Below are positions 45,143 to 55,107 of a stretch of 64,000 nucleotides of DNA, in pieces (the first letter of the stretch is position 1; each line of letters opens with the position of its first letter). The stretch comes from Selenomonadaceae bacterium (GTDB taxonomy: Bacteria > Bacillota > Negativicutes > Selenomonadales > Selenomonadaceae). The notes under the pieces were generated by a model. It searched no databases and was not told where the DNA came from. It was given only the letters and a program-made list of their open reading frames with translations. A program made the position numbers and the translations under genes. The DNA is taken from positions 1-64,000 of the forward strand of contig JAFVEM010000048.1 in assembly GCA_017476005.1 (NCBI GenBank), written 5' to 3'.

Positions 45143-45253
45143 GGTCTGTACCTCCAGTGAGTTCTCGATTTTTACCCGCGAAAGACAATCCCCACGCAGA
45201 TTTCTTCTAGGCTACCCTTTCGACGTCTCCCGGAAAATCCCTGCAAAGGTGTT

Positions 45254-45280
45254 TAAGAAAACTGAAGAAAATCTCGATAT
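45254..45280 (+). promoter_or_regulatory. Candidate SigD/FliA-type promoter
   Basis: TAAG, 15-bp spacer, CTCGATAT, compared with the SigD consensus TAAA-N14-16-GCCGATAT (three of four and six of eight matches). It lies 67 bp before the FliD-C-like start, where a flagellar-class gene would need it. Confidence 0.5.
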
Positions 45281-45346
45281 ACGATGCAGAAGGCAGATTG
45301 CCTTCCGGCAGAAGTTTTGCTATTTCCAAGGAAAGGAGGATTTACC

Positions 45347-46165
45347 ATGTCTAACATTGTGTCTATGGCCACCAATTCCAACCTGATAAACTCCATGTTC
45401 TCCACACGAAACACCGGCAAGCAAAATAGCGTGACGAGCCTCTGGAATAACTACTCCGCCACCAATGGCTTCACCTCAGCTTCCGGCATGAGCGCCGCCA
45501 ATTTGTACGGCGTGAAGGAAAGCTACGCAGAGCTTGTTTCCAGCTACAACACGGCCAAGGACAGCTTCTACGCCGATTTGGACAGCGATATGGCCGATCT
45601 CAAGGACGCGGCTGCCGCCATTAAGAACACGAATTTTAACGTGGGCGAAAATGCGGTGACCACCACCACTTCGGTAAACGACGAAGGCGAAACCGTCACC
45701 ACCAAGAAGTACAACGAAAATCTCCAAAACGCCTTGGATGCCGTGAACAAGCTGGTGGATTCCTACAACAGCACCAACACGCTGCTCAGCGACAGCGCCG
45801 AGCTCTCCCCACGCCTCAAAAATGCCGCCAAGATGTTCTCCGACACCACGGCCAGAGCCGATCTCTATGAGAGCATTGGCATTTCGGTAGGTTCCGGCGG
45901 CAAGCTTACGGTGGATGAGGACAAATTGGTGAGCGCCATCACCGACGATCCGAATCGGGTGACGCGCATCCTAGGCGAAGGCGGACTGGCTGACAAAGCG
46001 GAAAGTCACGTTTCCCGGCTGGAGAGCCAGCAGGGTCAGCTCTTCCCCACTCTTTCCAGCATGTACGGCAGTCAGGTAAAAGCCGCCGAGGCTTACACCG
46101 GTAGCGCCGCCGCCAGTATGCTGGGCTATGCCAACGTAGGGAACCTCATGAATATGTTCTTCTGA
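45347..46165 (+). CDS. FliD C-terminal-domain-like protein
   Basis: A 272-residue protein without a signal peptide, rich in Ser, Asn and Ala. Residues about 95-245 resemble the C-terminal domain of the flagellar cap FliD: ALDAVNKLVDSYNSTNTLL, then LYESIGISVGSGGKLTVDEDKLVSAI. True FliD is much longer (about 450 residues or more), so the N-terminal part is missing here. AGGAGG lies 8 bases before the ATG. No other flagellar structural gene is nearby, but a SigD-like promoter precedes it. It may be a minor filament or cap-related protein, or an adhesin exported by the flagellar system. Confidence 0.7.
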   Translation: MSNIVSMATNSNLINSMFSTRNTGKQNSVTSLWNNYSATNGFTSASGMSAANLYGVKESYAELVSSYNTAKDSFYADLDSDMADLKDAAAAIKNTNFNVGENAVTTTTSVNDEGETVTTKKYNENLQNALDAVNKLVDSYNSTNTLLSDSAELSPRLKNAAKMFSDTTARADLYESIGISVGSGGKLTVDEDKLVSAITDDPNRVTRILGEGGLADKAESHVSRLESQQGQLFPTLSSMYGSQVKAAEAYTGSAAASMLGYANVGNLMNMFF

Positions 46166-46193
46166 GGACTACCCCCTGCCGCTACGCGGCTGT

Positions 46194-46221
46194 CCCCCCT
46201 CTTAGAGGGGGGCTTTTTTTT
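46194..46221 (+). terminator. Terminator after the FliD-C-like gene
   Basis: An 8-bp stem CCCCCCTC/GAGGGGGG with a TTA loop and a long T-run. The flanking CCCTGCCGCTA also precedes the rqcH terminator. Confidence 0.88.
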
Positions 46222-46332
46222 TCGCTACAAAACTAAAAATTTTTTATCAAGCTGTGACGTTTTCTCAATTCCGACGTATAACAATTGTGTACTAGTAAGA
46301 TAAAATTTTGACGAAAGGAGTCAATCTCTATC

Positions 46333-49300
46333 ATGAAAGGAACACGAAAGAAAACTAAGCTGCTGGCGCAACTGGTTTCTTTGACCCTTTTGTGCGGCGG
46401 CGTTTGGACAATGGATGCAAATCTTACGGATGCGGCCACTATCGGCGATACCACCGACGGGGTGAAGGTAACACCCCAAAGCGGCAATATTTATAAGGCG
46501 TGGCCGATACAGGACAACATTCTCAATATTACTGCCATTCCTACCGCTTGGCGGAATTTGTCCGGCGTGTTGATTTACGGAGGCTATACTACTTCCCGTA
46601 GCGTCGGTATCACCGGCAATACCGTAAATTTAAGCGGCGGCCTTTGGCGCGATTTCAAATGGGATACTATTATTTACGGCGGCGCTACCATGGGGGCAGG
46701 CTCGTCGGGATCTTCTGCTACAGTCTCCGACAATACCGTGAACATGACGGGCGGCTCCGTCAAGTACCTCGTCGGCGGTTACTCCGTCACTTCCAATCAT
46801 GCCGTGAAGAACAACCATGTAAATATTTCCGCCGGTACCGTCAACGATGTCTATGGCGGCTGGTTCAATATGCAAACATTTAGTGGCAAAAGCGTTGTCG
46901 GCAACACGGTAATCATAACGGGTGGCAACGTCAACGGCCATGTTTACGGCGGCTATCAATCTGGGACAAACGGTACCGGCGTAAATGCCGTTCGTGGGAA
47001 CACGGTCACAATCAATGGCAACATCACAAAAGGCTCGCGTATAGCCGGCGGTTGGGCGGAAGCCGGCTTGGCCGTTATCGAAAACATCGTGAACATTGTC
47101 AAAGGCACGCTAATCGACCCTAGTATTTTCGGCGGCTACCGGGGTTCCGACGGCCAGTCGAACTATGCCCCCAGCGAAAATCAGGTCAACATCAGCGGCG
47201 GCACCATTAAAGGCGGCGGTATTTACGGCGGTTTCAGCAATAATAATGGCTACCTTGAGAACAATGCCGTCAACATCACCGGCGGTATCTTTGAAGCCTA
47301 CGACGGCACCTACGGCCGTATTTACGGCGGCTACAATAACAAAAATGGCGGCACCGTGCAAAACAATACGGTCAGTATCACGAACGCAAAAGGCACCGGT
47401 TTTAGTTTGGGCAGTAGCACGGTTTACGGCGGCTACGGCAATTCGGGCAGCGTAACAGGAAATTCCGTAACGGTGACGGGCAGCACCTTGAACGTGAACG
47501 TCAGCAGCAACTATGCGACTTTGTATGGCGGCTACGGTCAGACTGGTGAAGTGACGAAAAACGCTGTAACCATAACGAACAGCAGGATGCGAGGTAGCGT
47601 TACCGGCGGCCGTAGTGACAGTTCCGGCTCGGCGACGGGCAACAGCGTAACCATATCGAACAGCACTATATATGGCAGTGGTACTGAGTCCACCGATCAC
47701 ACCATATATGGCGGTTATTCCGGTGGCGCGGCTACGGGGAACACTGTAACCATAACCGGCAGTCTGGTGGATCCATCGGTAAGGGGCGGCTATTCCGGTA
47801 ACGGTTCGGCTACGGGGAACACCGTCAACATAACCAATAGCACTCTTCAAGGATATATATACGGCGGCTATTCCGATAACGGTTCGGCTACGGGGAATAC
47901 CGTCAACATAACAAGTAGCACTCTTTACTGTCCTGTATATGGCGGTTATGCCCAATACGGAACAGAAACAGGCAACACGGTTAATCTCAACAATGCCGTC
48001 ATAACGAGTCTCTATGGCGGCAACAAAACTGCCACCGGGAATATCCTTAATCTGACCGGGATAAATAAAGTTAACTCAACAAATGGATTTAGCGCAGTGG
48101 TGGAAAACTTTGCCACCATCAATTTCTTAGACACCGTGACTTGGCAAACAGAGAGCCCAGTGCTGACGGCAAATACATTTACCAATATCGGCGGCATCGA
48201 TATATCGAACGCATCCCATCTATACGAAGAGGAAAATACCGGCGGCATGACCCTAATCACCTCCGGCAACAGCAATTTGGCCGGCATCACCGTGACCTAC
48301 AAGGGCGGCTCGTGGAAAACCGTGGCCGGTGACAGTAAAGACATGATAAATACAAATGCCACCAACGAGGCAAAATCCGGCCTAACCATTGGCTATACCC
48401 ACAAAAATACCCTTAGCCTTACCAGCTCTGGCCAAAATCTCAAAGTCACCAACAGCACCACTTACAACAGCGCGAAATTCGACCTAGCCAAAATTGACCG
48501 CTACGGCGACGACTGGATAGAGGGCGGCTATACTTTCTCGTCGGGGGCTAATATCAAAGCCGGCGGTCTCGACGTGAATTTTACCGACCTCACCACCCCC
48601 ATAACCAACGCCGAACCGGGTGAAACCTTTACTTTGCTTTCCCTCGATGGCAATTCCGGCTCCATTGGTACAGCCTCCCAATTAACCAAAACCATCTCGG
48701 TGAACGGGGAAGAGTTCCCGGTGTATGGCAGTATGTATTTTGATGCGGATCGTCAAGATACCCTCAGCGTCACCGCCAAAAAAGTAGATTACACGGTGGG
48801 GGCATCCTCGCAGGTGGAGAAAGTTTTCTTTAATACCGACAAGATTACCTATAATCCCGGTGGAACCTATTTTGATGCCAAGGATAATTTTACTTTCGCC
48901 GGCTCCCTTCCCTTTGACGCTACGAATTTAACTTTTGATACCTACAACGCCAACCCCTACGGCACCTCCATGACCCTCCTAAAAGCCAACAGCCTGAACG
49001 TGGGAACCGTTACCAATTCCGACGGCGTAACTATCCCGGTGAGCCTCACCGACGGCAACAATATAACTTTTGGCGGCACCGCCAGCGGCACTATCACGGC
49101 GGCAAATAATGCTGTAACTTATAAGGTGGGGGATGTGGCCGCGAGTAGTATTAAATTAGGCAGTATGGCTTGGGGTAGCGCGGCCAGTTCCCTGCCGACG
49201 GGCTGGACGGTGACAGCGGGCACCGCCGTTGATGCATCCGAATTTGCCTTCACCGGGGCGACTGCCGCCATCACTCCTAACACCACCGCCGCTATTTTAA

Positions 49301-51723
49301 CGGGCAGCGGCCTCGGTAACAGCACCGTTAGCGGCGGCGCAAATCGTCCCACCGCCATTAACTACACCGACAGTGTAAGCAATATAACCTACGACGCAAC
49401 GGCTCTGGGTACCGTGGCGGCCGCCGACAATGCCCTGAACTACACCGTAAACAGCGTAGGGGTAAATTCGCTTACTTTGGGCGAAATGGCTTGGGGCAGT
49501 ACCGCCGACGCGCCCACGGGCTGGCAGGCATCGGCGGCTACTACCATTGACGGGACAAATTTTGTCTTTGCGGGCATGGCGGACACGGCGGTAAAGGCCG
49601 GGGACAGCGCTCGCCTGCTGAATCTTTCCGGCCTAACCACGGCTAATGCCGTTACCGAAGGTACGGAGAAGGAATTGTCGGTGATTTACACCGCCGACAA
49701 CGGGGTGGTCTTTGGGGCCACCGCCACCGGGGAAATTGCCGCCACCACGGATGCCCTGAATTACACCGTGGAAAAAGTGAATGTACCCAACGCCAGTTTG
49801 CTCAATTGGGACAAGAAAACCAGCGCGGCTGTCCCCGATGGGTGGGAACCTGCCGCCGCCACGGAAGTTATAAACGTCAACACCGATATGAATGGCATAC
49901 TTCCCAACGAAACAACGACCATTCTTACCTCCAACGATACCTTTGACCTGTCTTCCGACACGGTGACGTTCACCGGCGGCCATGTTAAGGATGAAACCAA
50001 TGATGAGCCGGATCCCTTTATCGAGTACGACGAGTTTGCCAATGTTTTGATAGACGGCCAAACCTCAGGTGGGGTAGAGGTAAACAATACCGCTAAAACC
50101 GTGATTTATACCGCCGGGGATAAAGAAGTAGCGAACATTTATGTGATAGCTCCCACCTTCACCAACGGGGCGACTTTGTTTGACGGCAGCAACACTGGTT
50201 ATAAATACGAGGATGCCACTCTCAATACGGATTTCTTTGATGAAATTGTGGTAGCGGACGACAACCCCCTGCAGGCCGAAAGCATGACTCTCCTCAAGGG
50301 CAACGACAGCCTCAAAAATAACGGCGACTTTTGGGAAGCGGTGGAAGCCACTGAGGAGCAAACGGGAGATTATGAGGATAAGGAAGCGGCTCCCGGTGTC
50401 ACCATCAGCGGCCAGCTGGCCGGCAAGCTCGCCCAAAGCGCCGGTGGCACCGATCTCGTCTTAAACGTCACCAGCGATCAAGTGAGCAGCCTGACCTTTA
50501 AAGACGTGGAGTGGCAAAACAGCGGCGCCCTTATCGACAAAGCAACCTTGCCCTCGGTAGTCAGCTTTGAGGGAGCTACCGTAGATACCAGTAATATCAA
50601 CTTCACCAACCTCCATGACCAAGGAGATGGAGAGGCCATGACCTTGGCGGCTAATTTAGGCGAGGACACCACTCTTGGCACCATCAACGGCGAAACTTCC
50701 ACCAGCGTAGAAGGGGAATACAAGGTAGGTTCCGGCCTCAAGGGTAAAGGGCGCACCGAGTTTACGGGGGGCAACCTCACCTACACCACGCTAACGGGTA
50801 CGGGAGCCAGCGAAGAGTCCCACAATACCCTGATGGGAGCGGCGGCCTCGATGACGGCTCTGTCCGGCGGCAACGATTTCATTTTGGAAGCCGGGGTGGG
50901 GCTGGCTGATAAGGCCAATACCGGCTCCGACGGGCTGGCGACTTTTGCCAAAGTCGGCGGCGGCAGTATGAGTCAAGAGACGGGCAGTCATGTGGATGTC
51001 AGTATGTGGAACTCGGTTATTGCCGTAGGCCGCAACATTGAGACGGAGAAAGACTCTAGGGAGTACGGCGTTTTCTTCGAGTACGGCCAAGGAAATTACA
51101 CCACTCACAACGGCAACCAACGGGGCGACGGCAGTATGTACTACACCGGCGGCGGCGTCCTCGGCAAATGGCAGAATAACAAGGGCTTTTATGTAGATGG
51201 CAGTCTGCGACTGGGGACTATACACGACGATGCCCATAGCGTCATGTACGATATTTACGGCAACCCTTCCAGCTACAAAACCGATTCCGGCTACTGGGGA
51301 TTCCATCTGGGCGTAGGTCGGGAAATTAAGGTAAATGACAAAGACAGCGTGGATTTCTACGGGCGGTATTTCTTTAACCGGGTAGATGGGTCGAGTTTCG
51401 ACGCGGCAAACAACCACTATGATTTGGATGCCGTGACGAGTCAAATCCTGCGCCTCGGCACGCGCTACACCTTGAAGGGCAACAAGTGGCATTTCTACAG
51501 CGGCCTAGCCTATCAGCACGAATTTGACGGTAAAGGTACGGGCAGAGTTGACGGCAACGCCATCAGAGGAGCCGATACCAGCGGCGGCAGTATCTTCGGC
51601 GAAATCGGCGCGAAAATGGTACCCACGGCCACTAATCCTTGGAGCATCGACTTTTACCTGAACGCCTTCGGCGGCAAGAAAAACGGCGTCACCGGCGGCG
51701 TGGCCATAGCCTTTATGTTTTGA
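46333..51723 (+). CDS. Large autotransporter with beta-helix repeats
   Basis: A 1796-residue type Va autotransporter. A signal peptide (about 1-37) is followed by a beta-helix passenger of ~26-residue units, roughly residues 70-570. Typical units read GGYSGNGSATGNTVNITNST, with GGY and N-x-V at fixed spacing. A second repeat region (about 900-1400) has longer units with A(D/N)NALNYTV and a MAWGS or similar segment. The C-terminal ~270 residues are an outer-membrane barrel (SREYGVFFEYGQGNY onward) ending in Phe. AAAGGAG precedes the ATG. Adjacent DNA repeats near 47800-47950 are nearly identical, so copy number may vary. The target of the passenger is unknown. Confidence 0.88.
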   Translation: MKGTRKKTKLLAQLVSLTLLCGGVWTMDANLTDAATIGDTTDGVKVTPQSGNIYKAWPIQDNILNITAIPTAWRNLSGVLIYGGYTTSRSVGITGNTVNLSGGLWRDFKWDTIIYGGATMGAGSSGSSATVSDNTVNMTGGSVKYLVGGYSVTSNHAVKNNHVNISAGTVNDVYGGWFNMQTFSGKSVVGNTVIITGGNVNGHVYGGYQSGTNGTGVNAVRGNTVTINGNITKGSRIAGGWAEAGLAVIENIVNIVKGTLIDPSIFGGYRGSDGQSNYAPSENQVNISGGTIKGGGIYGGFSNNNGYLENNAVNITGGIFEAYDGTYGRIYGGYNNKNGGTVQNNTVSITNAKGTGFSLGSSTVYGGYGNSGSVTGNSVTVTGSTLNVNVSSNYATLYGGYGQTGEVTKNAVTITNSRMRGSVTGGRSDSSGSATGNSVTISNSTIYGSGTESTDHTIYGGYSGGAATGNTVTITGSLVDPSVRGGYSGNGSATGNTVNITNSTLQGYIYGGYSDNGSATGNTVNITSSTLYCPVYGGYAQYGTETGNTVNLNNAVITSLYGGNKTATGNILNLTGINKVNSTNGFSAVVENFATINFLDTVTWQTESPVLTANTFTNIGGIDISNASHLYEEENTGGMTLITSGNSNLAGITVTYKGGSWKTVAGDSKDMINTNATNEAKSGLTIGYTHKNTLSLTSSGQNLKVTNSTTYNSAKFDLAKIDRYGDDWIEGGYTFSSGANIKAGGLDVNFTDLTTPITNAEPGETFTLLSLDGNSGSIGTASQLTKTISVNGEEFPVYGSMYFDADRQDTLSVTAKKVDYTVGASSQVEKVFFNTDKITYNPGGTYFDAKDNFTFAGSLPFDATNLTFDTYNANPYGTSMTLLKANSLNVGTVTNSDGVTIPVSLTDGNNITFGGTASGTITAANNAVTYKVGDVAASSIKLGSMAWGSAASSLPTGWTVTAGTAVDASEFAFTGATAAITPNTTAAILTGSGLGNSTVSGGANRPTAINYTDSVSNITYDATALGTVAAADNALNYTVNSVGVNSLTLGEMAWGSTADAPTGWQASAATTIDGTNFVFAGMADTAVKAGDSARLLNLSGLTTANAVTEGTEKELSVIYTADNGVVFGATATGEIAATTDALNYTVEKVNVPNASLLNWDKKTSAAVPDGWEPAAATEVINVNTDMNGILPNETTTILTSNDTFDLSSDTVTFTGGHVKDETNDEPDPFIEYDEFANVLIDGQTSGGVEVNNTAKTVIYTAGDKEVANIYVIAPTFTNGATLFDGSNTGYKYEDATLNTDFFDEIVVADDNPLQAESMTLLKGNDSLKNNGDFWEAVEATEEQTGDYEDKEAAPGVTISGQLAGKLAQSAGGTDLVLNVTSDQVSSLTFKDVEWQNSGALIDKATLPSVVSFEGATVDTSNINFTNLHDQGDGEAMTLAANLGEDTTLGTINGETSTSVEGEYKVGSGLKGKGRTEFTGGNLTYTTLTGTGASEESHNTLMGAAASMTALSGGNDFILEAGVGLADKANTGSDGLATFAKVGGGSMSQETGSHVDVSMWNSVIAVGRNIETEKDSREYGVFFEYGQGNYTTHNGNQRGDGSMYYTGGGVLGKWQNNKGFYVDGSLRLGTIHDDAHSVMYDIYGNPSSYKTDSGYWGFHLGVGREIKVNDKDSVDFYGRYFFNRVDGSSFDAANNHYDLDAVTSQILRLGTRYTLKGNKWHFYSGLAYQHEFDGKGTGRVDGNAIRGADTSGGSIFGEIGAKMVPTATNPWSIDFYLNAFGGKKNGVTGGVAIAFMF

Positions 51724-51742
51724 GTAACATTCGTCGCTACTC

Positions 51743-51782
51743 CGCAAAAAATCCCCCCTCGCAAGAGGGGGATTTTTTGCGG
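51743..51782. terminator. Bidirectional terminator after the autotransporter
   Basis: An almost perfect palindrome: CCGCAAAAAATCCCCC and CTC face GAG and GGGGGATTTTTTGCGG around GCAA. A-run and T-run on opposite sides allow use in both directions. Confidence 0.85.
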
Positions 51783-51903
51783 AACGCTAAAGCGGCTTAC
51801 AAAATGAAACATCAGGGGTTTCCATTATCAGCTTTTTCATATATACTGGTGAGGATTATTCATCTTGCCATTAACCATAACTGAGGATGTGATATGAAAA
51901 TAT

Positions 51904-52695
51904 ATGGAGAAGGTTTTAAATCCAAGTGCCTTGCGACCCAAGCGACTTTTTATCGGTATGTTGTTGCTATCGGCAATATTTCTGACCTTAGTCTTTTTTG
52001 CCCTTTGGCGCATCAGTTACTTGGGACTCCGGGAGATTAACGAGTATTTGCCGCTACTGCTGGGAATTGCGCTGGCGACGGCGGTGGCTTTAACCTTTTT
52101 GGGGCTGGGAAACCTCCTTTTGGCGGTAAAAGGCTGGCCGTACTTTAGCGCCGGACAGAAGCAAATATATAAGCTTATCAACTTGCTGTTTCCCCTGTCC
52201 GTAAAAATCGGGAAACTCTTTGGCCATACGCGCCGGGAACTGGAAGGTTCTTTTATCACCGTGAGCAATCTCCTGTTTCGCCGTCGCAAAATTCGCGTCC
52301 CGGCAGAGCGCTTGTTGGTGTTGACCCCGCACTGTCTGCAACTGGCCACCTGTCCACACAAGATAACGCGAGACCCTAACAACTGCAAGCGATGCGGCGG
52401 TTGCAACATTGGAGATCTCGTTAAGCTGTCGGAGGAGCTAGGGTTTAAGTTCTTTGTGGCTACGGGGGGAACTTTGGCGCGGCAAGTGGCGCGTGAATGG
52501 CGGCCGCAAGCGGTACTGGCCATTGCTTGCGAACGGGATTTAATGAGCGGCATCCAAGATGTCTATCCCTTGCCGGCGGTGGGAGTGCTGAATATCAGAC
52601 CCAACGGCCCTTGTTTCAACACCAAAGTGGATATGGCCGAAGTCCGCGCCACCGTTGAGAGTGTGATTATTCCCAAGGAGCAGGATAATGGATAA
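51904..52695 (+). CDS. DUF116 membrane protein
   Basis: A 263-residue protein with two N-terminal membrane helices (about residues 15-40 and 45-72). A cytosolic DUF116 domain follows, with the Cys cluster HCLQLATCPHKITRDPNNCKRCGGCNIGDL, which could bind an Fe-S cluster or zinc. The function is unknown. It is commonly next to rsmB in Firmicutes; here it overlaps rsmB by 8 bp. The ribosome site for ATG 51904 is weak. Confidence 0.88.
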   Translation: MEKVLNPSALRPKRLFIGMLLLSAIFLTLVFFALWRISYLGLREINEYLPLLLGIALATAVALTFLGLGNLLLAVKGWPYFSAGQKQIYKLINLLFPLSVKIGKLFGHTRRELEGSFITVSNLLFRRRKIRVPAERLLVLTPHCLQLATCPHKITRDPNNCKRCGGCNIGDLVKLSEELGFKFFVATGGTLARQVAREWRPQAVLAIACERDLMSGIQDVYPLPAVGVLNIRPNGPCFNTKVDMAEVRATVESVIIPKEQDNG

Positions 52696-54013
52696 AGTAC
52701 GCGCTGTGGGGCTGAAGATTTTGTCAGAGGTTTGGGATAAGGGGGCTTACGCTAATGTGGCCTTGGTGCAGGAAATGCGCCGCGCCGAAATTTCCGGCCT
52801 TGATCGCCGTTTTTTGACGGAACTCACCTATGGCGCGATAAAGGCCGGAGCTACTTTAGATTGGCTGATAGGCCGTTACGTCAAGCGCCCTTTAGCAAAG
52901 GTTGATCCCCTTTTGCGCCATATTTTGCGGCAGGGCTTTTATCAGCTCTTTTTCATGGATAAGGTGCCGCCCTCCGCCGCTGTCAACGAAGCGGTGAATT
53001 TAGCCAAGCGGTACAGTCACCAAGGCGGCGCCGGCTTCGTCAACGGCGTGATGCGCACGGCGGTGCGCGAACCGGGGCGCGCCGCGCTTCCCACCAAACA
53101 AGACGCCAAAAGCCTCGCGCTTCGGGAATGTCATCCCGAATGGCTAGTTAAGCGTTGGCTCAAGGAATTTGGCTATGAAACCGCGGAAGCTCTCTGCCGC
53201 TTTGATAACGCTCCGCCGCCCCTGTCGCTACGTGTCAACACCTTAAAAACTTCGCGAGCTGCCCTGCTGCAAGATTTGGCAGCGGCAGGTATCGCGGCCA
53301 AAGCATCAAGCCTTGCGCCGGAAGGAATTTTGGTAGAAACGCCGGGGGCTTTGGAGGATTGGCCGCCCTTGCAACAAGGGCTGTGTCAGGCGCAAGATGA
53401 AAGCTCCATGCTGGTGGCGCAGGTGGTACATCCCAAGCCCGGCGCCTTTGTCATCGACGCTTGCAGTGCGCCGGGGGGCAAGGCTACGCATTTGGCCGCA
53501 TTGATGGAAAACCGGGGAAAAATTTTGGCCGTGGACATTCACGCACACAAGTTGCAACGGGTGGCGGAAAACGCCGCGCGGTTAGGCATTGACATCATTA
53601 CCACCGAACTGCTCGACGCGCGAGAAATAGGCGAAAAATACGCCGAGAGCGCCGATTTTTTGTTGGTGGACGCCCCCTGTTCCGGCCTCGGAGTTTTACG
53701 GCGTCGCGCCGACGCTCGTTGGCGCAAAAGCGCGGCGCAAATAAAGGAACTGGCCGCCCTGCAACGTGCCATCTTGGAGGGAAGCGTCAAGGCGCTTCGT
53801 CCCGGCGGCGTGCTTGTATATAGCACCTGCACCGTTACTCCCGAAGAGAATAGAGATTTGGTGGCAGTTTTTTTGGAGAGCCACCCGGAGTTTATTTCGG
53901 AGGATACGGGAGAATTTTTGCCGCAAAAACGTCCCGGAGAGAAGCTGGTGCAACTCCTGCCGCCAAAAGACGGCACCGATGGTTTTTTCATCGCTAGGAT
54001 GCGACGACGGTAA
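52688..54013 (+). CDS. rsmB: 16S rRNA (cytosine-967-C5)-methyltransferase RsmB
   Basis: A 441-residue enzyme with an N-terminal NusB-like RNA-binding domain (about 1-140) and a Rossmann methyltransferase domain. It has the SAM motif DACSAPGGKATHLA, DAPCSGLGVL and the catalytic Cys in VYSTCTVTPEEN. AAGGAG precedes the ATG inside the DUF116 gene. Confidence 0.95.
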   Translation: MDKVRAVGLKILSEVWDKGAYANVALVQEMRRAEISGLDRRFLTELTYGAIKAGATLDWLIGRYVKRPLAKVDPLLRHILRQGFYQLFFMDKVPPSAAVNEAVNLAKRYSHQGGAGFVNGVMRTAVREPGRAALPTKQDAKSLALRECHPEWLVKRWLKEFGYETAEALCRFDNAPPPLSLRVNTLKTSRAALLQDLAAAGIAAKASSLAPEGILVETPGALEDWPPLQQGLCQAQDESSMLVAQVVHPKPGAFVIDACSAPGGKATHLAALMENRGKILAVDIHAHKLQRVAENAARLGIDIITTELLDAREIGEKYAESADFLLVDAPCSGLGVLRRRADARWRKSAAQIKELAALQRAILEGSVKALRPGGVLVYSTCTVTPEENRDLVAVFLESHPEFISEDTGEFLPQKRPGEKLVQLLPPKDGTDGFFIARMRRR

Positions 54014-54043
54014 TTTGAAAAAATTTCATCAAGGGGGAATCAG

Positions 54044-55102
54044 ATGCAGGAACGCAAAAATATTTTCGGCATGTCACTAGCGGAATTGACAGCTGTGACG
54101 CAAGAATTAAATTGGCCGGATTACCGCGCCAAGCAACTGGCTAGGTGGCTTTACCTGCGAGGCGTTTCCTCCTTTAGGGACATGACGGATTTGTCGCTAA
54201 AGATGCGCGAGGAACTGACCGCCAAATACCTTATCGCTCGACCAAAACTTAAAGTGAGGCAGGAGGCTAAGAACGGCAAGACCGCGAAATTTCTCTTGGA
54301 AATGACGGACGGCGTGAGCGTGGAGTCGGTACTCATGCGGCAACCTTACGGCAACAGTCTCTGCGTTTCCACTCAAGCCGGGTGCAATATGGGTTGCGCT
54401 TTCTGCGCTTCCACCTTGCCCGGACTTATGCGGAATCTTACCGCCGGGGAGATTTTGGCGCAGGTCATGTACGTCAACGATATGCTTTCAGGCGAGGGGC
54501 AAAAGGTTGACACCATCGTTATCATGGGTTCCGGCGAACCGCTGATGAACTACGACAATGTGCTAGCCTTTATTAAACTCTGTCATGCCGATTACGGGCT
54601 GAACATGGGCTATCGGCACATTACCTTGTCCACCTCCGGCATCGTGCCTAACATTTATCGTTTGGCCGACGAAAACTTGCCCGTGGGACTGTCCATTTCT
54701 TTGCACGCGCCCACAGATGAACTGCGTTCGCGGCTTATGCCAGTGAATCGCCGCTATCCCTTAAGCGAACTTGTGAAGGCCGCCGCCCACTACGCCGCTA
54801 CCACCGGTAGGCGCGTTACTTATGAGTATATCCTAATCGCCGGGATTAACGACACAGAAAGCGAAGCAAAGAAGCTGTTGGGTCTCCTCAAGGGGCAGGG
54901 AGCGATTGTCAATCTAATTCCCTTCAATCCCGTGGCGGAACGGGATTTTAAGCGGTCGTCGCCCCAGAACCAAAGAAAATTTCAAGATTTTTTGGCGGCC
55001 AAGGGGCTAAATGTAACCTTGCGTCGGGAAATGGGCGGCGATATTGATGCCGCTTGTGGGCAACTGCGAAATAAGTTTTTGGGATCAACAGAAAGGAAGT
55101 GA
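54044..55102 (+). CDS. rlmN: Dual-specificity 23S rRNA/tRNA A-2 methyltransferase RlmN
   Basis: A 352-residue radical SAM enzyme that methylates A2503 of 23S rRNA and A37 of tRNAs. The cluster motif is CNMGCAFC near residue 111. The methyl-carrying Cys is in GGDIDAACGQL near the C-terminus. AAGGGGG precedes the ATG. It lies between rsmB and cydA in one direction. Confidence 0.96.
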   Translation: MQERKNIFGMSLAELTAVTQELNWPDYRAKQLARWLYLRGVSSFRDMTDLSLKMREELTAKYLIARPKLKVRQEAKNGKTAKFLLEMTDGVSVESVLMRQPYGNSLCVSTQAGCNMGCAFCASTLPGLMRNLTAGEILAQVMYVNDMLSGEGQKVDTIVIMGSGEPLMNYDNVLAFIKLCHADYGLNMGYRHITLSTSGIVPNIYRLADENLPVGLSISLHAPTDELRSRLMPVNRRYPLSELVKAAAHYAATTGRRVTYEYILIAGINDTESEAKKLLGLLKGQGAIVNLIPFNPVAERDFKRSSPQNQRKFQDFLAAKGLNVTLRREMGGDIDAACGQLRNKFLGSTERK

Positions 55103-55107
55103 ACAAA

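Noticed and set aside
46230-46332. SigA promoter for the autotransporter
   Set aside because: AT-rich with TATAAC and TAAAAT-like hexamers, but no pair with proper spacing could be supported.
47110-47955. Minus-strand frame of 281 codons inside the autotransporter
   Set aside because: Repetitive because it is antisense to the beta-helix repeats; no start signal.
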